Below, piece after piece: positions 8,455-17,396 of a stretch of 64,000 nucleotides of DNA. Location of the stretch: NCBI GenBank assembly GCA_021740995.1, contig JAIOYR010000001.1:62001-126000 (forward strand), given 5' to 3'. The stretch comes from Taibaiella sp. (GTDB lineage Bacteria > Bacteroidota > Bacteroidia > Chitinophagales > Chitinophagaceae). Positions within the stretch are counted from its first letter, which is position 1; every line of letters begins with the position of its first letter. The position numbers and the translations under genes were made by a program. The notes under the pieces are model-generated. The model searched no databases. It had not been told where the DNA came from and was given only the letters and a program-made list of their open reading frames with translations.

Positions 8455-10488
8455 CTATGCCGCAACAACTACTTGCTTTCTTGCCAGCAGGAAAGTTTCC
8501 AGCGCCAGCATTATAAGTGCTAAAATTACACAAACTTTCCAAAGCGGGAAGTCTATGTTGCTGCCGTTGCCGGCACGGCTGCCACTCTCTGTTATGGTCA
8601 TCCACTTCACATTGTCGCCTTTCCAGTCTTTTTGCAACGCCCCGATGTCCCGGAAAGACGGCAGAGACTCATTTTTGCTCTGATTGAGTGCCACCTGTGT
8701 GGTATCGCTGCCGGTTGCCGCCAGCAAATAGAAGCCCGGCTGCTGCACGGCCTGGCCCAGGTATACATCCAGCCCGGCGCCATTGGGTCGTTGCGGGGGT
8801 ATCACATCTGTTTCTTTGGCAAAAGCATGTATGGTGTTGCGTTCTGTAACATTGGCAAGGTTGAGATAAACGGGCTCCTGAGTGCCGGATGTAATGGCAA
8901 ATACACTGCCTCCCCCGCTCTGCATGGCCATCAGGTAGAGGAAGGGTGTAAAGAAATAGCTGCCGGGAAAGTTGCCCGACTGGAGGTCGGCTGAGGTAGC
9001 GCAGAGATATAGTTGCCCTCTGGACGGGGTGTAACGTGCCAGCAAGGGATCGCCATTGCGGAAACCCAGCACCGATTGCTGATTGGCACTAAGCCCTGCT
9101 GATAGTATATAGTGCCAGTTGGCTACCGGCAATTGTACATTGTCGGGTATCTTCTCGAAGAGGTCTTTAACCAGCGCACTGCCTTGCTGCAACAGGCTGG
9201 CTGTTTGCACAGATGTGTCAATCCCTGTTATCTGTATGTCCCCCATTTGTTTCAGGCCCTCATTCAGCAATTGTGTATTGGTGGTTCTGCCCGGGAAAAT
9301 GCAGATACTTTGTCCTTCCTGCAAAGCCTCATTGAGCGTTTTACCCAGCGTTTCGTCTATGCGGGTGATACCGTTGAGTATTACCAAATTGTACTGCTTT
9401 CTGTCGGCAGGAATAGCCGAAATATCAGATTGGTTAAGCCGGAAACCATTGTATGCACGGAAGGCAGCCTGTATGTATGGGTTAAGCTGACCTTCATTGA
9501 GCACCAGCACATTCAGATTGGGTGCGCTGCGCGCTGCTATTCGAAAAGTATCATCAAACCGCATAGAGGCATCGTTGAGCGTCAGTAATACCTGCTGCCA
9601 TTCATTACCATTCACCTGAAAGCTTAGTGTGTCAATACTTTCAGTTTTATCGGTCAGGTTCAGTGATGCAGCGCTTTTCACTTGTCCGTTTACCGAGAGG
9701 CTCAGTACCGGGTTTTCGGCAGGGGCTTTTCCGGCAGAGCGGGTATGCACTACCAGGAAGTTGCTACGGCCGGTCTGCAGCACAGGCGTGGTGAGGTAAG
9801 CAGTGTCTACGTATACATTCTCCACCTCGTGTGGCTGCACGGGTAGCCCGTAAAAAGTGATATGCTCCATCAGTTCCTTTGGCGGATTGGCAGGAAAAGC
9901 ACTTTGCTGAAAATCGGAATAGTAGTACATGTCGGCATCCTTTCCGCCTTCATTCTTTAGTACACTTTGGGCAGCTGCCAGCGTTTTATTAATGGTGGCT
10001 GTGGTTGCAGAAATTTCGGTGGCCTGTATAGCCGCAAATACTTTATCGGCCTGCTCTGCCCGGTAGCTTGCAGGCTTATCGTTGGTGAGCAGCACGAAGC
10101 GGGTGCCCGGTGCGGCCTTGCGCACCTGTCTCGAAGCGGCCTCCTTAGCTATCTCCAGCATACTACGTGCGCCTTTTTTGGCACTCATGCTGTGGGAGTT
10201 GTCCAGATATATGATTTGTAGTTTTTTTCCGGTGCTGGTAGCGTCCTTGTTCTTAAAGAAAGGCTGTGCAAAAGCGAAAATAAGGAAGGCCAGGAATAGC
10301 AGTCGGCTAGCCAGCAGCCATTTGTAGCGCACCTGCGACTGCTTTTGGCTGTTCAGCTGAATGTTCTTCAGAAAGCGGGTGTGCGGAAACAATACCGTTT
10401 TGTACTTACGGAGATTGAACAGATGTATCAGTACAGGTATGCCCAGTGTAATACCGGCAGCCAGAAAAAGCGGATATAGAAAACTCAC
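8455..10488 (-). CDS. BatA/VWA-domain membrane protein
   Basis: A 677-residue protein beginning at a GTG codon. Residues 1-45 are the BatA (aerotolerance N-terminal) motif with a membrane segment and IHLFNLRKYK. A second membrane segment at about 58-78 precedes a von Willebrand factor A-like domain with IIYLDNSHSMSA (about 89-100), the metal-site DxSxS version altered to DNSHS. A long periplasmic region follows, and a final helix near 651-671 (KVCVILALIMLALETFLLA) ends in a basic tail. BatA-like proteins are associated with MoxR ATPases and envelope stress tolerance. No moxR is present here. It is the first gene of the operon running to purN. Confidence 0.82.
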   Translation of the reverse strand: MSFLYPLFLAAGITLGIPVLIHLFNLRKYKTVLFPHTRFLKNIQLNSQKQSQVRYKWLLASRLLFLAFLIFAFAQPFFKNKDATSTGKKLQIIYLDNSHSMSAKKGARSMLEIAKEAASRQVRKAAPGTRFVLLTNDKPASYRAEQADKVFAAIQATEISATTATINKTLAAAQSVLKNEGGKDADMYYYSDFQQSAFPANPPKELMEHITFYGLPVQPHEVENVYVDTAYLTTPVLQTGRSNFLVVHTRSAGKAPAENPVLSLSVNGQVKSAASLNLTDKTESIDTLSFQVNGNEWQQVLLTLNDASMRFDDTFRIAARSAPNLNVLVLNEGQLNPYIQAAFRAYNGFRLNQSDISAIPADRKQYNLVILNGITRIDETLGKTLNEALQEGQSICIFPGRTTNTQLLNEGLKQMGDIQITGIDTSVQTASLLQQGSALVKDLFEKIPDNVQLPVANWHYILSAGLSANQQSVLGFRNGDPLLARYTPSRGQLYLCATSADLQSGNFPGSYFFTPFLYLMAMQSGGGSVFAITSGTQEPVYLNLANVTERNTIHAFAKETDVIPPQRPNGAGLDVYLGQAVQQPGFYLLAATGSDTTQVALNQSKNESLPSFRDIGALQKDWKGDNVKWMTITESGSRAGNGSNIDFPLWKVCVILALIMLALETFLLARKQVVVAA

Positions 10489-10500
10489 TAGGCAAATATA

Positions 10501-10560
10501 AGTATGAAGTGTGAGTTATGAGGCGTGAATTATGCAGTACTGAGTGTGAAGTCTTGTTTG
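10501..10560. repeat. degenerate low-complexity intergenic repeat (GTGAAGT/GTGAGTTATGA type)
   Basis: A short tract of irregular units such as AGTATGAAGTGTGAGTTATGA upstream of the BatA-like gene. It resembles the AAGTAGAAAGT tract beyond folB and is probably the same class of degenerate intergenic repeat. No coding potential. Confidence 0.4.
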
Positions 10561-10608
10561 TATGGGATGGAAATATATTGTTCCTGTGCAATGTGTTCCA
10601 TGATCCCT

Positions 10609-10941
10609 CTATTTTTCGTAGCAAACCTGTGAATGAGCCACTTTTCCGGGAAGGGGAGGGTTGAGCTTTCTTATGGCAACCCTCACTTTTTCGGCTGCAG
10701 GAAATTGTGCACGCAGCGCGGTATGAATGTTATATACATATTGCTCTATTATCTCACCCGGCTCAGTAAAAATTTCATTGACTGTATTATTGATAATCGT
10801 ATAATCGGCAAACGGCCATGGCAAGGCATCGGGCAGCCAAATATCCACATCCACCTCAAAGGTGTTGCCCGTTATCTTTTCTTCAGGGTACATCCCTATG
10901 AGTGCATGTATGGTAATTCCGTGTAGTGATACTGTCAGCAT
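10609..10941 (-). CDS. folB: dihydroneopterin aldolase family protein
   Basis: A 110-residue single-domain protein of the FolB/FolX tunnelling fold. SLHGITIHALIGMYPEEK supplies the N-terminal strand with the conserved Gly and Glu, EVDVDIW the second strand, and DYTIINNTV the start of the first helix. The C-terminal RVAIRKLNPPLPG matches the conserved K-x-P-P motif with the catalytic Lys. The enzyme converts dihydroneopterin to 6-hydroxymethyl-dihydropterin in folate synthesis. It stands alone between two low-complexity intergenic tracts. Confidence 0.85.
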   Translation of the reverse strand: MLTVSLHGITIHALIGMYPEEKITGNTFEVDVDIWLPDALPWPFADYTIINNTVNEIFTEPGEIIEQYVYNIHTALRAQFPAAEKVRVAIRKLNPPLPGKVAHSQVCYEK

Positions 10942-11130
10942 TTTTTTCTAAGTAGAAGGTATAAAGTAGAAAGTCCAAAGTGTGAAGTAGAAAGTTAGTA
11001 GAAGATAGTCGTTAGTAGGTAGTATATAGTCATCAAGAGAAGGTCGAAAGTAGAAGGTCATTCCCTAAATCCAAATCCTAAATCCTAATACCAAAATCCT
11101 AATTCCCAATCCCCAATCCCCAATCCCGCG
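10942..11130. repeat. degenerate AAGTAGAAAGT / CCCAATC low-complexity repeat tract
   Basis: The first part is made of irregular units around AAGTAGAAAGT and GGTCGAAAGTAGAAGGT. The second (about 11065-11126) is of CCTAAATCC and CCCAATCC units. The 20-mer at 11040-11059 occurs exactly, as its reverse complement, at 40016-40035, so the same repeat family is present at two places in opposite orientation. It fills the gap between folB and the kinase gene. There is no conserved unit-spacer architecture, so it is not a CRISPR array. Confidence 0.7.
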
Positions 11131-11131
11131 A

Positions 11132-12154
11132 CTATACCCGCCAGGTAAACAATCCCCTCTCAGTAAACTGATAAGGGCTGATGCTGCCGCCAAAGGCCTG
11201 CAGTGCTTTCTTGACCTCGAAGCGGGTATTGGCGGGACAATAGAACATCATAAAGCCGCCTCCGCCTGCACCCGATATTTTACCACCCGTGGCGCCGGCC
11301 TTTAGTGCGGCATCATATATTGCATCCATAGAGTCGTTGGTGATACCCTTTGCCATCTGTTTTTTGAACTGAAAGCCGTAGTCCAGTATCCTGCCTATGT
11401 CGTGAATATTGCCTTTCAGCATGGCCTCTTTCATCATTTGTGCCTGTTCCTTCAGCTGATGCATGGCCTCAATAGACTTTTGGTCTTTGTCTGTTACATT
11501 TTTGCTTTGTGCCTCTATGATGGTGCTGGAGAGCCTGCTGGTAGCAGTAAAGTAGAGCAAAAGATTGTTTTCGAGCTCATACATGTATTCGGGTTTTATG
11601 CGGAGGGGGTTTACTATTACCTTGTTGCCCTCATAAAACTCCATAAAGTTGACTCCGCCAAAGGTAGCTGCATACTGGTCTTGCTTGCCGCCCGCCATTG
11701 CCAGTTCCACACGCTCTATATCATACGCCATCTGTGCTATATCATACTCGCCCAGCGGCAGGTTGAGCCACTCGGCAAAGACCCCAATAATGGCCACAAC
11801 CAGTGTAGACGAGCTGCCCAGCCCCGAGCCGGCAGGCGCATCTACAATAGTAGTGAGCCGGAAACCGGATGGTACAGGACCATACTTAGCTACCAGGTGA
11901 TTATATACCCCTGTTGCCAGATCCAGATTGCCATCTATAGGCAATTCGTCTGCCAGCTCATAAGCTGCACTTTCATTACGGTCGAGCGCCTCGATAACCA
12001 CCTGTGGTACCGTGAGTGGCTCTATGGTAGCCGATGCATAAAGCGAAATAGTCGCATTGAGTATTGCTCCTCCGTAGAGGTCACAATAAGGGCTTACGTC
12101 TGTGCCACCTCCTGCCAGTCCTATGCGCAGTGGCGCTTTGCTTCTGTATATCAT
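11132..12154 (-). CDS. GHMP kinase, HddA-like D-glycero-D-manno-heptose 7-phosphate kinase
   Basis: A 340-residue GHMP-superfamily sugar kinase. The N-terminus APLRIGLAGGGTDVSPY is characteristic of HddA and fucokinase-like enzymes, the ATP-binding motif PAGSGLGSSSTL lies at 107-117, and the C-terminal GGKISGAGGGGFMMF is the third GHMP motif. HddA phosphorylates heptose 7-phosphate at C1 for GDP-D,D-heptose synthesis. The HddC-like nucleotidyltransferase 7 kb upstream would catalyse a later step. No isomerase (GmhA) or phosphatase (GmhB) gene is visible in this window. Confidence 0.85.
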   Translation of the reverse strand: MIYRSKAPLRIGLAGGGTDVSPYCDLYGGAILNATISLYASATIEPLTVPQVVIEALDRNESAAYELADELPIDGNLDLATGVYNHLVAKYGPVPSGFRLTTIVDAPAGSGLGSSSTLVVAIIGVFAEWLNLPLGEYDIAQMAYDIERVELAMAGGKQDQYAATFGGVNFMEFYEGNKVIVNPLRIKPEYMYELENNLLLYFTATSRLSSTIIEAQSKNVTDKDQKSIEAMHQLKEQAQMMKEAMLKGNIHDIGRILDYGFQFKKQMAKGITNDSMDAIYDAALKAGATGGKISGAGGGGFMMFYCPANTRFEVKKALQAFGGSISPYQFTERGLFTWRV

Positions 12155-12278
12155 GATATCGTGTAGCTAAGGTAGGAAAATTGTGGGAGAGGGGGAAGTT
12201 ATGGTATTGGGAGTACTATGTGAATTTGAGCATCAATAATATAACAGATACCCATTTTCCTTGAAAATGAAACCAATC

Positions 12279-12704
12279 CTACTTTCTGTTCAAGGACACC
12301 TCTATCAGCTCCTGCAGCACTTTTATGTCTATATCCTCCAGCTTGTTGATGTAGAGGCAGCCTACCCCTGTCTTGTGTTTACCCAGCTTTGCAAGGGTGG
12401 TTTCATACTTCTTTATATCCATAGTCAGGTAGAGCGACAGATTGGCTTTTCTGGGAGAGAAGCCAATGCGGAGCCAGTCTACCTCTCTGCCTGTTGCAGG
12501 GCTTTTGTAGCGCACATTACCAAAACCGATGAGTGAACTGCCCCACATTTTCGGCTCTTCGCCGGTTGCTGTTTGCATCATTTTCAAAAGCTCAAAGCTG
12601 TCGCTGCGTTTCTGTTCATCGGCCACAGTATTGATGAAATCTGCAACACTGGCATTGTTCTCTTTTGTCTTGATATTTGCCAGCTTTGATTTTTTTTCTG
12701 CCAT
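12279..12704 (-). CDS. DUF1801 (YdhG-like) domain protein
   Basis: A 141-residue cytosolic protein. The segment RSDSFELLKMMQTATGEEPKMWG, then GFGNVRYK, GFSPRKANLSLYL and GVGCLYINKLEDID, follow the DUF1801/YdhG order. Members have been linked to intracellular metal or iron-chaperone-like roles, but the biochemical function is unsettled. It appears monocistronic. Confidence 0.85.
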   Translation of the reverse strand: MAEKKSKLANIKTKENNASVADFINTVADEQKRSDSFELLKMMQTATGEEPKMWGSSLIGFGNVRYKSPATGREVDWLRIGFSPRKANLSLYLTMDIKKYETTLAKLGKHKTGVGCLYINKLEDIDIKVLQELIEVSLNRK

Positions 12705-12826
12705 AATAAATGAAGTTGTGTGAGGTTGATTTTAGTCATTCTTCAAATAAGCTAACAATAGCCTACTCACTTGATATTCTCAAGAAATCACTTGCCCCTC
12801 ACTTCATTCCTGCTGCATTAGGTCTC

Positions 12827-15103
12827 TTATCGGTTTATCACCAGTTTCGCAGTAGTCTGCCCGGTGCTGGTGGTGATAATGGCATAATAAATGCCATTGG
12901 CCAGGGTTTGCGGCAGCCTCACTATGGGGTCGGTGATTTGTGTCGTCAGTACTACTTGTCCCATGGCATTTATCAGTCGTAGCACATCTGTTTCTTTTGC
13001 GCCCTGTATCTGCACATAGTCGCGCGCGGGGTTTGGTATGATATTGATAGTGGAAGGAGCATGAATGTCTTTGACAGAAGTAGCGAATACTATTCTGATG
13101 TCTTTGCAAACTGTGTCAGTGCATATCCAATTGTTACGGCGTTTTACTTTAGTATACATACACACTCTGAATGTATCTACGCTGGAATAAACGTGTATAG
13201 GGTTGTGTGCTGTAGAGGTGTCGTTTACACCAGATGCAGTATCGCCAAAGTTCCATAGTCTTACCACTGTATCACCCGGATTGGAAGTTATGGTATCGAA
13301 AAAAGAAACATCGTATCCTACAGTATCATAGGTGTGACCGAACGAGCTGTTTACGAGACCGCATTTAGAGTTTACAAAGGCAATGTCACTGAACAGGATA
13401 GCACCTGCGGTTGTCTTATTGAACAGGAATTTCACCTTTCTCACCTTAGCTCTATTGATGCCTGTGAAGCTGTCAATAGGTATTCTGATAGTGTTGAACA
13501 TTACTTTTGGTAACAGACTGGCGGAGGTGCCCGGAGGGTAAAAAAGCGCCCTGCTAAAGGTACGCACCTGCTCGCTGCTGATAGCGCCTGCAGAGTCTAT
13601 GAGCTGCACAGTGTAGTTTTGAATCTGTCCTGCCGGGCTGGTGTTGTAGCGTAATGCTGCACGAAACTGAATTGCATCTGTAAGTGTAAGATTCTGATGT
13701 GCTGCAGGTATATCATTCATATACCAGTCCAGTGTGTCGTTCCATTGCACGCCCATCTGTGCCAGTCCTTTCAGGATAGGTGCTGTATAGGTGCCTCTGT
13801 GCGGCTCTCTTGCCTGCTGGGTAGCTACTGCACATGCAGGTATAGGAGTGCCTCCACCGCAAATGCCGGAAACAACCAATCCGGCCTGTGTTACTGCTCC
13901 GCCTATGGTGTTGGTAGTTTCGTTGGGTATAGTATCTATTCTGTTCAGGTCACGTCTTTCTGTGCGACCCGGATGAAACGATACAAATACATTGGAAGTA
14001 TCGAGCAAAGAAGTAACCGGAGGAATAATGTCTTTAGTTTCGAGAATTGGTGCAAATTGCTGCTCGCCACCCACATACTGGCGAAAGAATGCACTTGCAT
14101 AGGTATTGTATGCCATTTTCTGCTTGGTAGTATCGAAACGCTTATTGCCCGGTGTACTTGCGCGGCAATGCGCATCGGCAGCAGACCAGTCGTCTGATGT
14201 GCCGGCTATGTATGAACCTGGAGTCCACACCGTATTGTAGAAGTTATGGTTGGCACCCATCATCAGTATATTGTGTTTGGGAGACTCATCGAGTGTGTCT
14301 GTATAGCGCACATCGTCATAAAAGTGTACACCCTGAAGGTCAGATACGTCACCGTCGCAGTATGGGGCAATGTTAAGCAGAGGTATGCCATTTAGTTTCC
14401 GCCTGAAAAAGTCAACCGGCGCAAGCGTAATAACGGCTTTGACACCGTAAGGGCTACCCAGCGACCTGTTGAGCAAAGCATGATACACCACGCCCTCACC
14501 GCCTCTGGAGTGACCCATGGTGCCTATCTTTTGCATGTTGAGCTTGCCTACAAACAAAGATGCTGCGCCTAATGATGCAGGTGCGCCGCCCGTAGTGTTC
14601 CAGGTGTTCCATAGATCCAGATGGTATTGTACCAGCTCGCCACGGGCATTCATTCCGCGGTCGGGCAGCGGATTATCTTGTGCATTTATTGAGTTGCAGG
14701 AGATGGATATAACTATGTAGCCATGGCTTGCCATGAAGCGGGCATGGTAATCATAACCCTGATAACTTACAATAGATTTTCTGCCTGCAGGGCACGGCCA
14801 GTTGAGACTGGAACCATTGGTAATGGTATCGTAGCAGGTAGAGTGGCGGCCATGCAGCAGCACTATAACCGGGAACGGACCACCTGTTAGTGAAGTAGGG
14901 TAGTGAACAGATGCCCTTACTTCAGCAGGGTTTGGCAGGCTGGGCAGTGTTGCAGCAGCGTCTCCCAGGTTATATTCACCTTTTGTTACGGCATACGGCC
15001 CTGCTATTCCTGGGTCAGGGGTGGTTTGTGCTACAGATATAGAGGAACCGGTGAGCAATAAGAGGATAGCTCCGAAAAGGCAGGTAAAAATATTGTTCTT
15101 CAT
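12827..15103 (-). CDS. secreted alpha/beta-hydrolase with PKD-like domain and T9SS sorting domain
   Basis: A 758-residue protein with a signal peptide (about 1-26, cleavage after SVAQ). The hydrolase core shows VIVLLHGRHS (oxyanion region), the nucleophile elbow GHSRGGEG with Ser199, candidate acids Asp250/Asp252 in YCDGDVSD, and His286 in GANHNF. This is the layout of a lipase/esterase-like alpha/beta-hydrolase. Near the C-terminus LWNFGDTASG and VYSSVDTFRVCMY suggest a PKD-like domain. The last 70 or so residues (INIIPNPARDYVQI... NGIYYAIITTSTGQTTAKLVI) are a type A T9SS sorting domain, so it should cross the outer membrane by T9SS. Substrate unknown. Confidence 0.85.
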   Translation of the reverse strand: MKNNIFTCLFGAILLLLTGSSISVAQTTPDPGIAGPYAVTKGEYNLGDAAATLPSLPNPAEVRASVHYPTSLTGGPFPVIVLLHGRHSTCYDTITNGSSLNWPCPAGRKSIVSYQGYDYHARFMASHGYIVISISCNSINAQDNPLPDRGMNARGELVQYHLDLWNTWNTTGGAPASLGAASLFVGKLNMQKIGTMGHSRGGEGVVYHALLNRSLGSPYGVKAVITLAPVDFFRRKLNGIPLLNIAPYCDGDVSDLQGVHFYDDVRYTDTLDESPKHNILMMGANHNFYNTVWTPGSYIAGTSDDWSAADAHCRASTPGNKRFDTTKQKMAYNTYASAFFRQYVGGEQQFAPILETKDIIPPVTSLLDTSNVFVSFHPGRTERRDLNRIDTIPNETTNTIGGAVTQAGLVVSGICGGGTPIPACAVATQQAREPHRGTYTAPILKGLAQMGVQWNDTLDWYMNDIPAAHQNLTLTDAIQFRAALRYNTSPAGQIQNYTVQLIDSAGAISSEQVRTFSRALFYPPGTSASLLPKVMFNTIRIPIDSFTGINRAKVRKVKFLFNKTTAGAILFSDIAFVNSKCGLVNSSFGHTYDTVGYDVSFFDTITSNPGDTVVRLWNFGDTASGVNDTSTAHNPIHVYSSVDTFRVCMYTKVKRRNNWICTDTVCKDIRIVFATSVKDIHAPSTINIIPNPARDYVQIQGAKETDVLRLINAMGQVVLTTQITDPIVRLPQTLANGIYYAIITTSTGQTTAKLVINR

Positions 15104-15158
15104 GATACTTAAAAATGAATTTTTTGAAACAGAACTGATTATTTTCGATAGGTTTAGC

Positions 15159-15575
15159 CTATTTCATTAATTTTTTATTCAGCTTCCCCAATGACCAGCA
15201 GGGAGTAAAGGTTTCCTTGCACATTTCTGCAACTTCCTGCTCATTTTCGGTGTTCAGCTCGCCATAAGAAAGGTATACTTTTGCGCCTTCTTTCAGGTTT
15301 TTAAAATCAGTTGCAGGTATAAAGAATTTCAGATAACCGGTGCCATCTATATTGTTCTGTTCGTTGAGGTCGAAATGTTTATCGCCAATATGTAATATAT
15401 GGGTGTTGCCGCCTATATAAAACTCATTTGGAGATGTGATGGTAACCGTCACAGTTTTGCCCTCTTGCTTAAAAAGAGAAATGTTGACTTTCTGCTTTTG
15501 GTCTTGCGCTGATGCATTGAATGTTGTAACGAACAGGGCCGTAATAGTCAGAAGAATAAGAAGTGTTTTTTTCAT
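15159..15575 (-). CDS. secreted hypothetical protein, 138 residues
   Basis: It begins with a clear signal peptide (MKKTLLILLTITALFVTTFNASAQ). The mature part, about 115 residues, is predicted to be beta-rich (VNISLFKQEGKTVTVTI, FYIGGNTHILHIGDKHFDL), with a single late cysteine pair region (MCKETFTPCW). No family is recognised. It lies upstream of the secreted hydrolase on the same strand, with a 55-base gap, and may be cotranscribed. Confidence 0.7.
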   Translation of the reverse strand: MKKTLLILLTITALFVTTFNASAQDQKQKVNISLFKQEGKTVTVTITSPNEFYIGGNTHILHIGDKHFDLNEQNNIDGTGYLKFFIPATDFKNLKEGAKVYLSYGELNTENEQEVAEMCKETFTPCWSLGKLNKKLMK

Positions 15576-15694
15576 GTTTTTTTGTTTCGCCGGTTACAAA
15601 TGTATTTAAAGTAACTGTAAATATTGTTTTATTGTGGTAAGAAGACTTGAAAATTATAGTGATACGAATTGGTAAAATGTTTAATTATAGTTCT

Positions 15695-16492
15695 TTACTC
15701 AGATTCGGCAGCTTTTTTCAAACTGTTCCAGTCTTCGTCGCTTAGTACAGGTTCGTAATCCTGTGTTGTTCCCTTATAAAATGAGCGGATAGTCTCTGCT
15801 CGCTTTTTGGAGTCGGGGTGAGAGCTTATCCATTCCATCTCCTCGGGAATGCCCGATTGCATTTTTGCAATTTTCATCATAAAATTAGAAAAGCCTCTGG
15901 GATTTATCCGGGCTTGCAGCAGACAATCTACCGCAAATGCGTCTGCCTCGCTTTCCTGTTTTCTTTCGAATGCCGAAGAAGATAACATTTTAATTATCTG
16001 ACCAGCTACCTGGGAGTTGCCGTTTGTGGCTACCGAAGCCAGTACTGCTATGCCCAGCTCTCCGGCCAGGCGTTTCATCACATGTTTCAGCTTTATGTGC
16101 CCTATTTCGTGTGCCATTACTCCGCACAGTTCGGTTACGCTATCGCAGCGTTTTATAAGGCCGGTATAGATTACCAGGTGGTTTCCGGGAAGGGCAAAAG
16201 CGTTTACGTCGCTGCTTTCTATAAGGTGGATGTTTATTTCCGATTCGTCAATTGCATTAACGGCACACATCCTCTTTTTTATTTTGTCGAAAACTATTGC
16301 CACACTATCCTCATCTATGGTATGGTGGGTTTTATCGAGCGTTTCCATCACCAGGTCACCAATCTTTTTTTCCGTCTTTTTACTGATATTATCAATATTG
16401 AATATTTTGACAAAATCTATTCTGCTCAGCCCAAACCAGGCTGCGAAGAATAGCAATGCCATTGCCAGAAACTGTAGTATTGCCTTTCCCAT
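15695..16492 (-). CDS. M48-family zinc metalloprotease, membrane-anchored
   Basis: A 265-residue protein with an N-terminal membrane anchor (about 4-22) and a periplasmic M48 peptidase domain. The zinc site HEIGH spans 128-132, and Glu182 in the SEADAFAVD motif is the third ligand. Its size and organisation are close to the Oma1/BepA/LoiP-like M48B/C groups rather than multi-pass HtpX. It likely degrades or matures envelope proteins. It is the last gene of a minus-strand cluster of small membrane proteins whose genes nearly touch. Confidence 0.88.
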   Translation of the reverse strand: MGKAILQFLAMALLFFAAWFGLSRIDFVKIFNIDNISKKTEKKIGDLVMETLDKTHHTIDEDSVAIVFDKIKKRMCAVNAIDESEINIHLIESSDVNAFALPGNHLVIYTGLIKRCDSVTELCGVMAHEIGHIKLKHVMKRLAGELGIAVLASVATNGNSQVAGQIIKMLSSSAFERKQESEADAFAVDCLLQARINPRGFSNFMMKIAKMQSGIPEEMEWISSHPDSKKRAETIRSFYKGTTQDYEPVLSDEDWNSLKKAAESE

Positions 16493-16494
16493 TG

Positions 16495-16980
16495 TTACAT
16501 GTTTTCAGTTGTGGGTATACTAATAGGGTTGCTGAGGAACGGGTTATTCGTTTTAGGTGCCTTGCATATCATGTTGGTGAGCGGCCCCCAAAACCAAAGT
16601 TCTACATGTTCTCCTTTTCGGATTCTGACAGCAGCAGAGATTGTTACAAAGAACTCTGTAAGGTTAAACAGGAGAATAGTAATCATGTAGCCGATATAGG
16701 CATTGGTAAGTATTGAAGTGCCAAATATTACAGAAAGTGTCCATGAAAAGCCCACGCTATTCATAACCAATATGGTGATCTGTGACAACAGTGTTTGGGT
16801 ACAATGCCAGCGTACAAACCAGGTGCTTTTGCGGTTGCCAAAATAAAAGAACAGCGTAGCCATCAGATTAATGATGGGCAAAGGCATACCGGCCATTACA
16901 GCTATCAGCGACATCAGATACCCGTTGGATGCTTTTTCAAGCTCCATCTCGTTTGGTGTGTATGCAAAAGTTTTGCTCAT
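16495..16980 (-). CDS. DUF4870/Tic20-like membrane protein
   Basis: A 161-residue protein with three to four membrane segments (about 22-48, 66-86, 88-116). The loop NRKSTWFVRWHCTQTLLSQI resembles the conserved HAxQal motif of DUF4870/Tic20-like proteins. No enzyme motif is present. The gene ends two bases before the M48 peptidase start and overlaps the DUF2752 gene by four bases, so the set is tightly coupled. Confidence 0.6.
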   Translation of the reverse strand: MSKTFAYTPNEMELEKASNGYLMSLIAVMAGMPLPIINLMATLFFYFGNRKSTWFVRWHCTQTLLSQITILVMNSVGFSWTLSVIFGTSILTNAYIGYMITILLFNLTEFFVTISAAVRIRKGEHVELWFWGPLTNMICKAPKTNNPFLSNPISIPTTENM

Positions 16981-17390
16981 GCTGTGTATTTATGAATGTT
17001 CCATGCCCAGTTTGCTACAACCAATGTTATGAGCGTTATTGCTACCCACCTTCTGCGAATAAAGGATTCAGCAGAGGCATAGAAAGTATAGAAGGTGCTT
17101 TTTCTGCCCACAAGGTCATACAGCAGCCACAGCGGTAGCATTATCATTGTAGCGGCAAGTATGAAACCAATAGGGTTGTCGTAGAATGCGCCGACCCAGT
17201 TGAGTTGAAAAATCTTTAGCACAGCATGTGTGCTGCCACAGGACGGACATGGATAGCCAGTGACATACCTGAAAATGCATGCGGGCACAAGTGCCATTTG
17301 CCCGGGAATGAGCAGATGCAACAATACCCACGCACAGCCACCAACAGCCGCTAATGAAGCGATTATGTACAGGTTTCGTTGCCCTATCAT
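16977..17390 (-). CDS. DUF2752 membrane protein
   Basis: A 137-residue protein with three membrane segments and the diagnostic DUF2752 motif CIFRYVTGYPCPSCGSTHAV (about 38-57), with the paired CPxCGxT cysteines. The family is common in Bacteroidota and Actinobacteria, and no function is established. It overlaps the next gene by four bases and lies six bases after the TM2 gene. Confidence 0.85.
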   Translation of the reverse strand: MIGQRNLYIIASLAAVGGCAWVLLHLLIPGQMALVPACIFRYVTGYPCPSCGSTHAVLKIFQLNWVGAFYDNPIGFILAATMIMLPLWLLYDLVGRKSTFYTFYASAESFIRRRWVAITLITLVVANWAWNIHKYTA

Positions 17391-17396
17391 CGCAGA

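Noticed and set aside
11402..12166. 254-codon open frame on the plus strand
   Set aside because: It is antisense to the HddA-like kinase, with atypical composition and no motifs.
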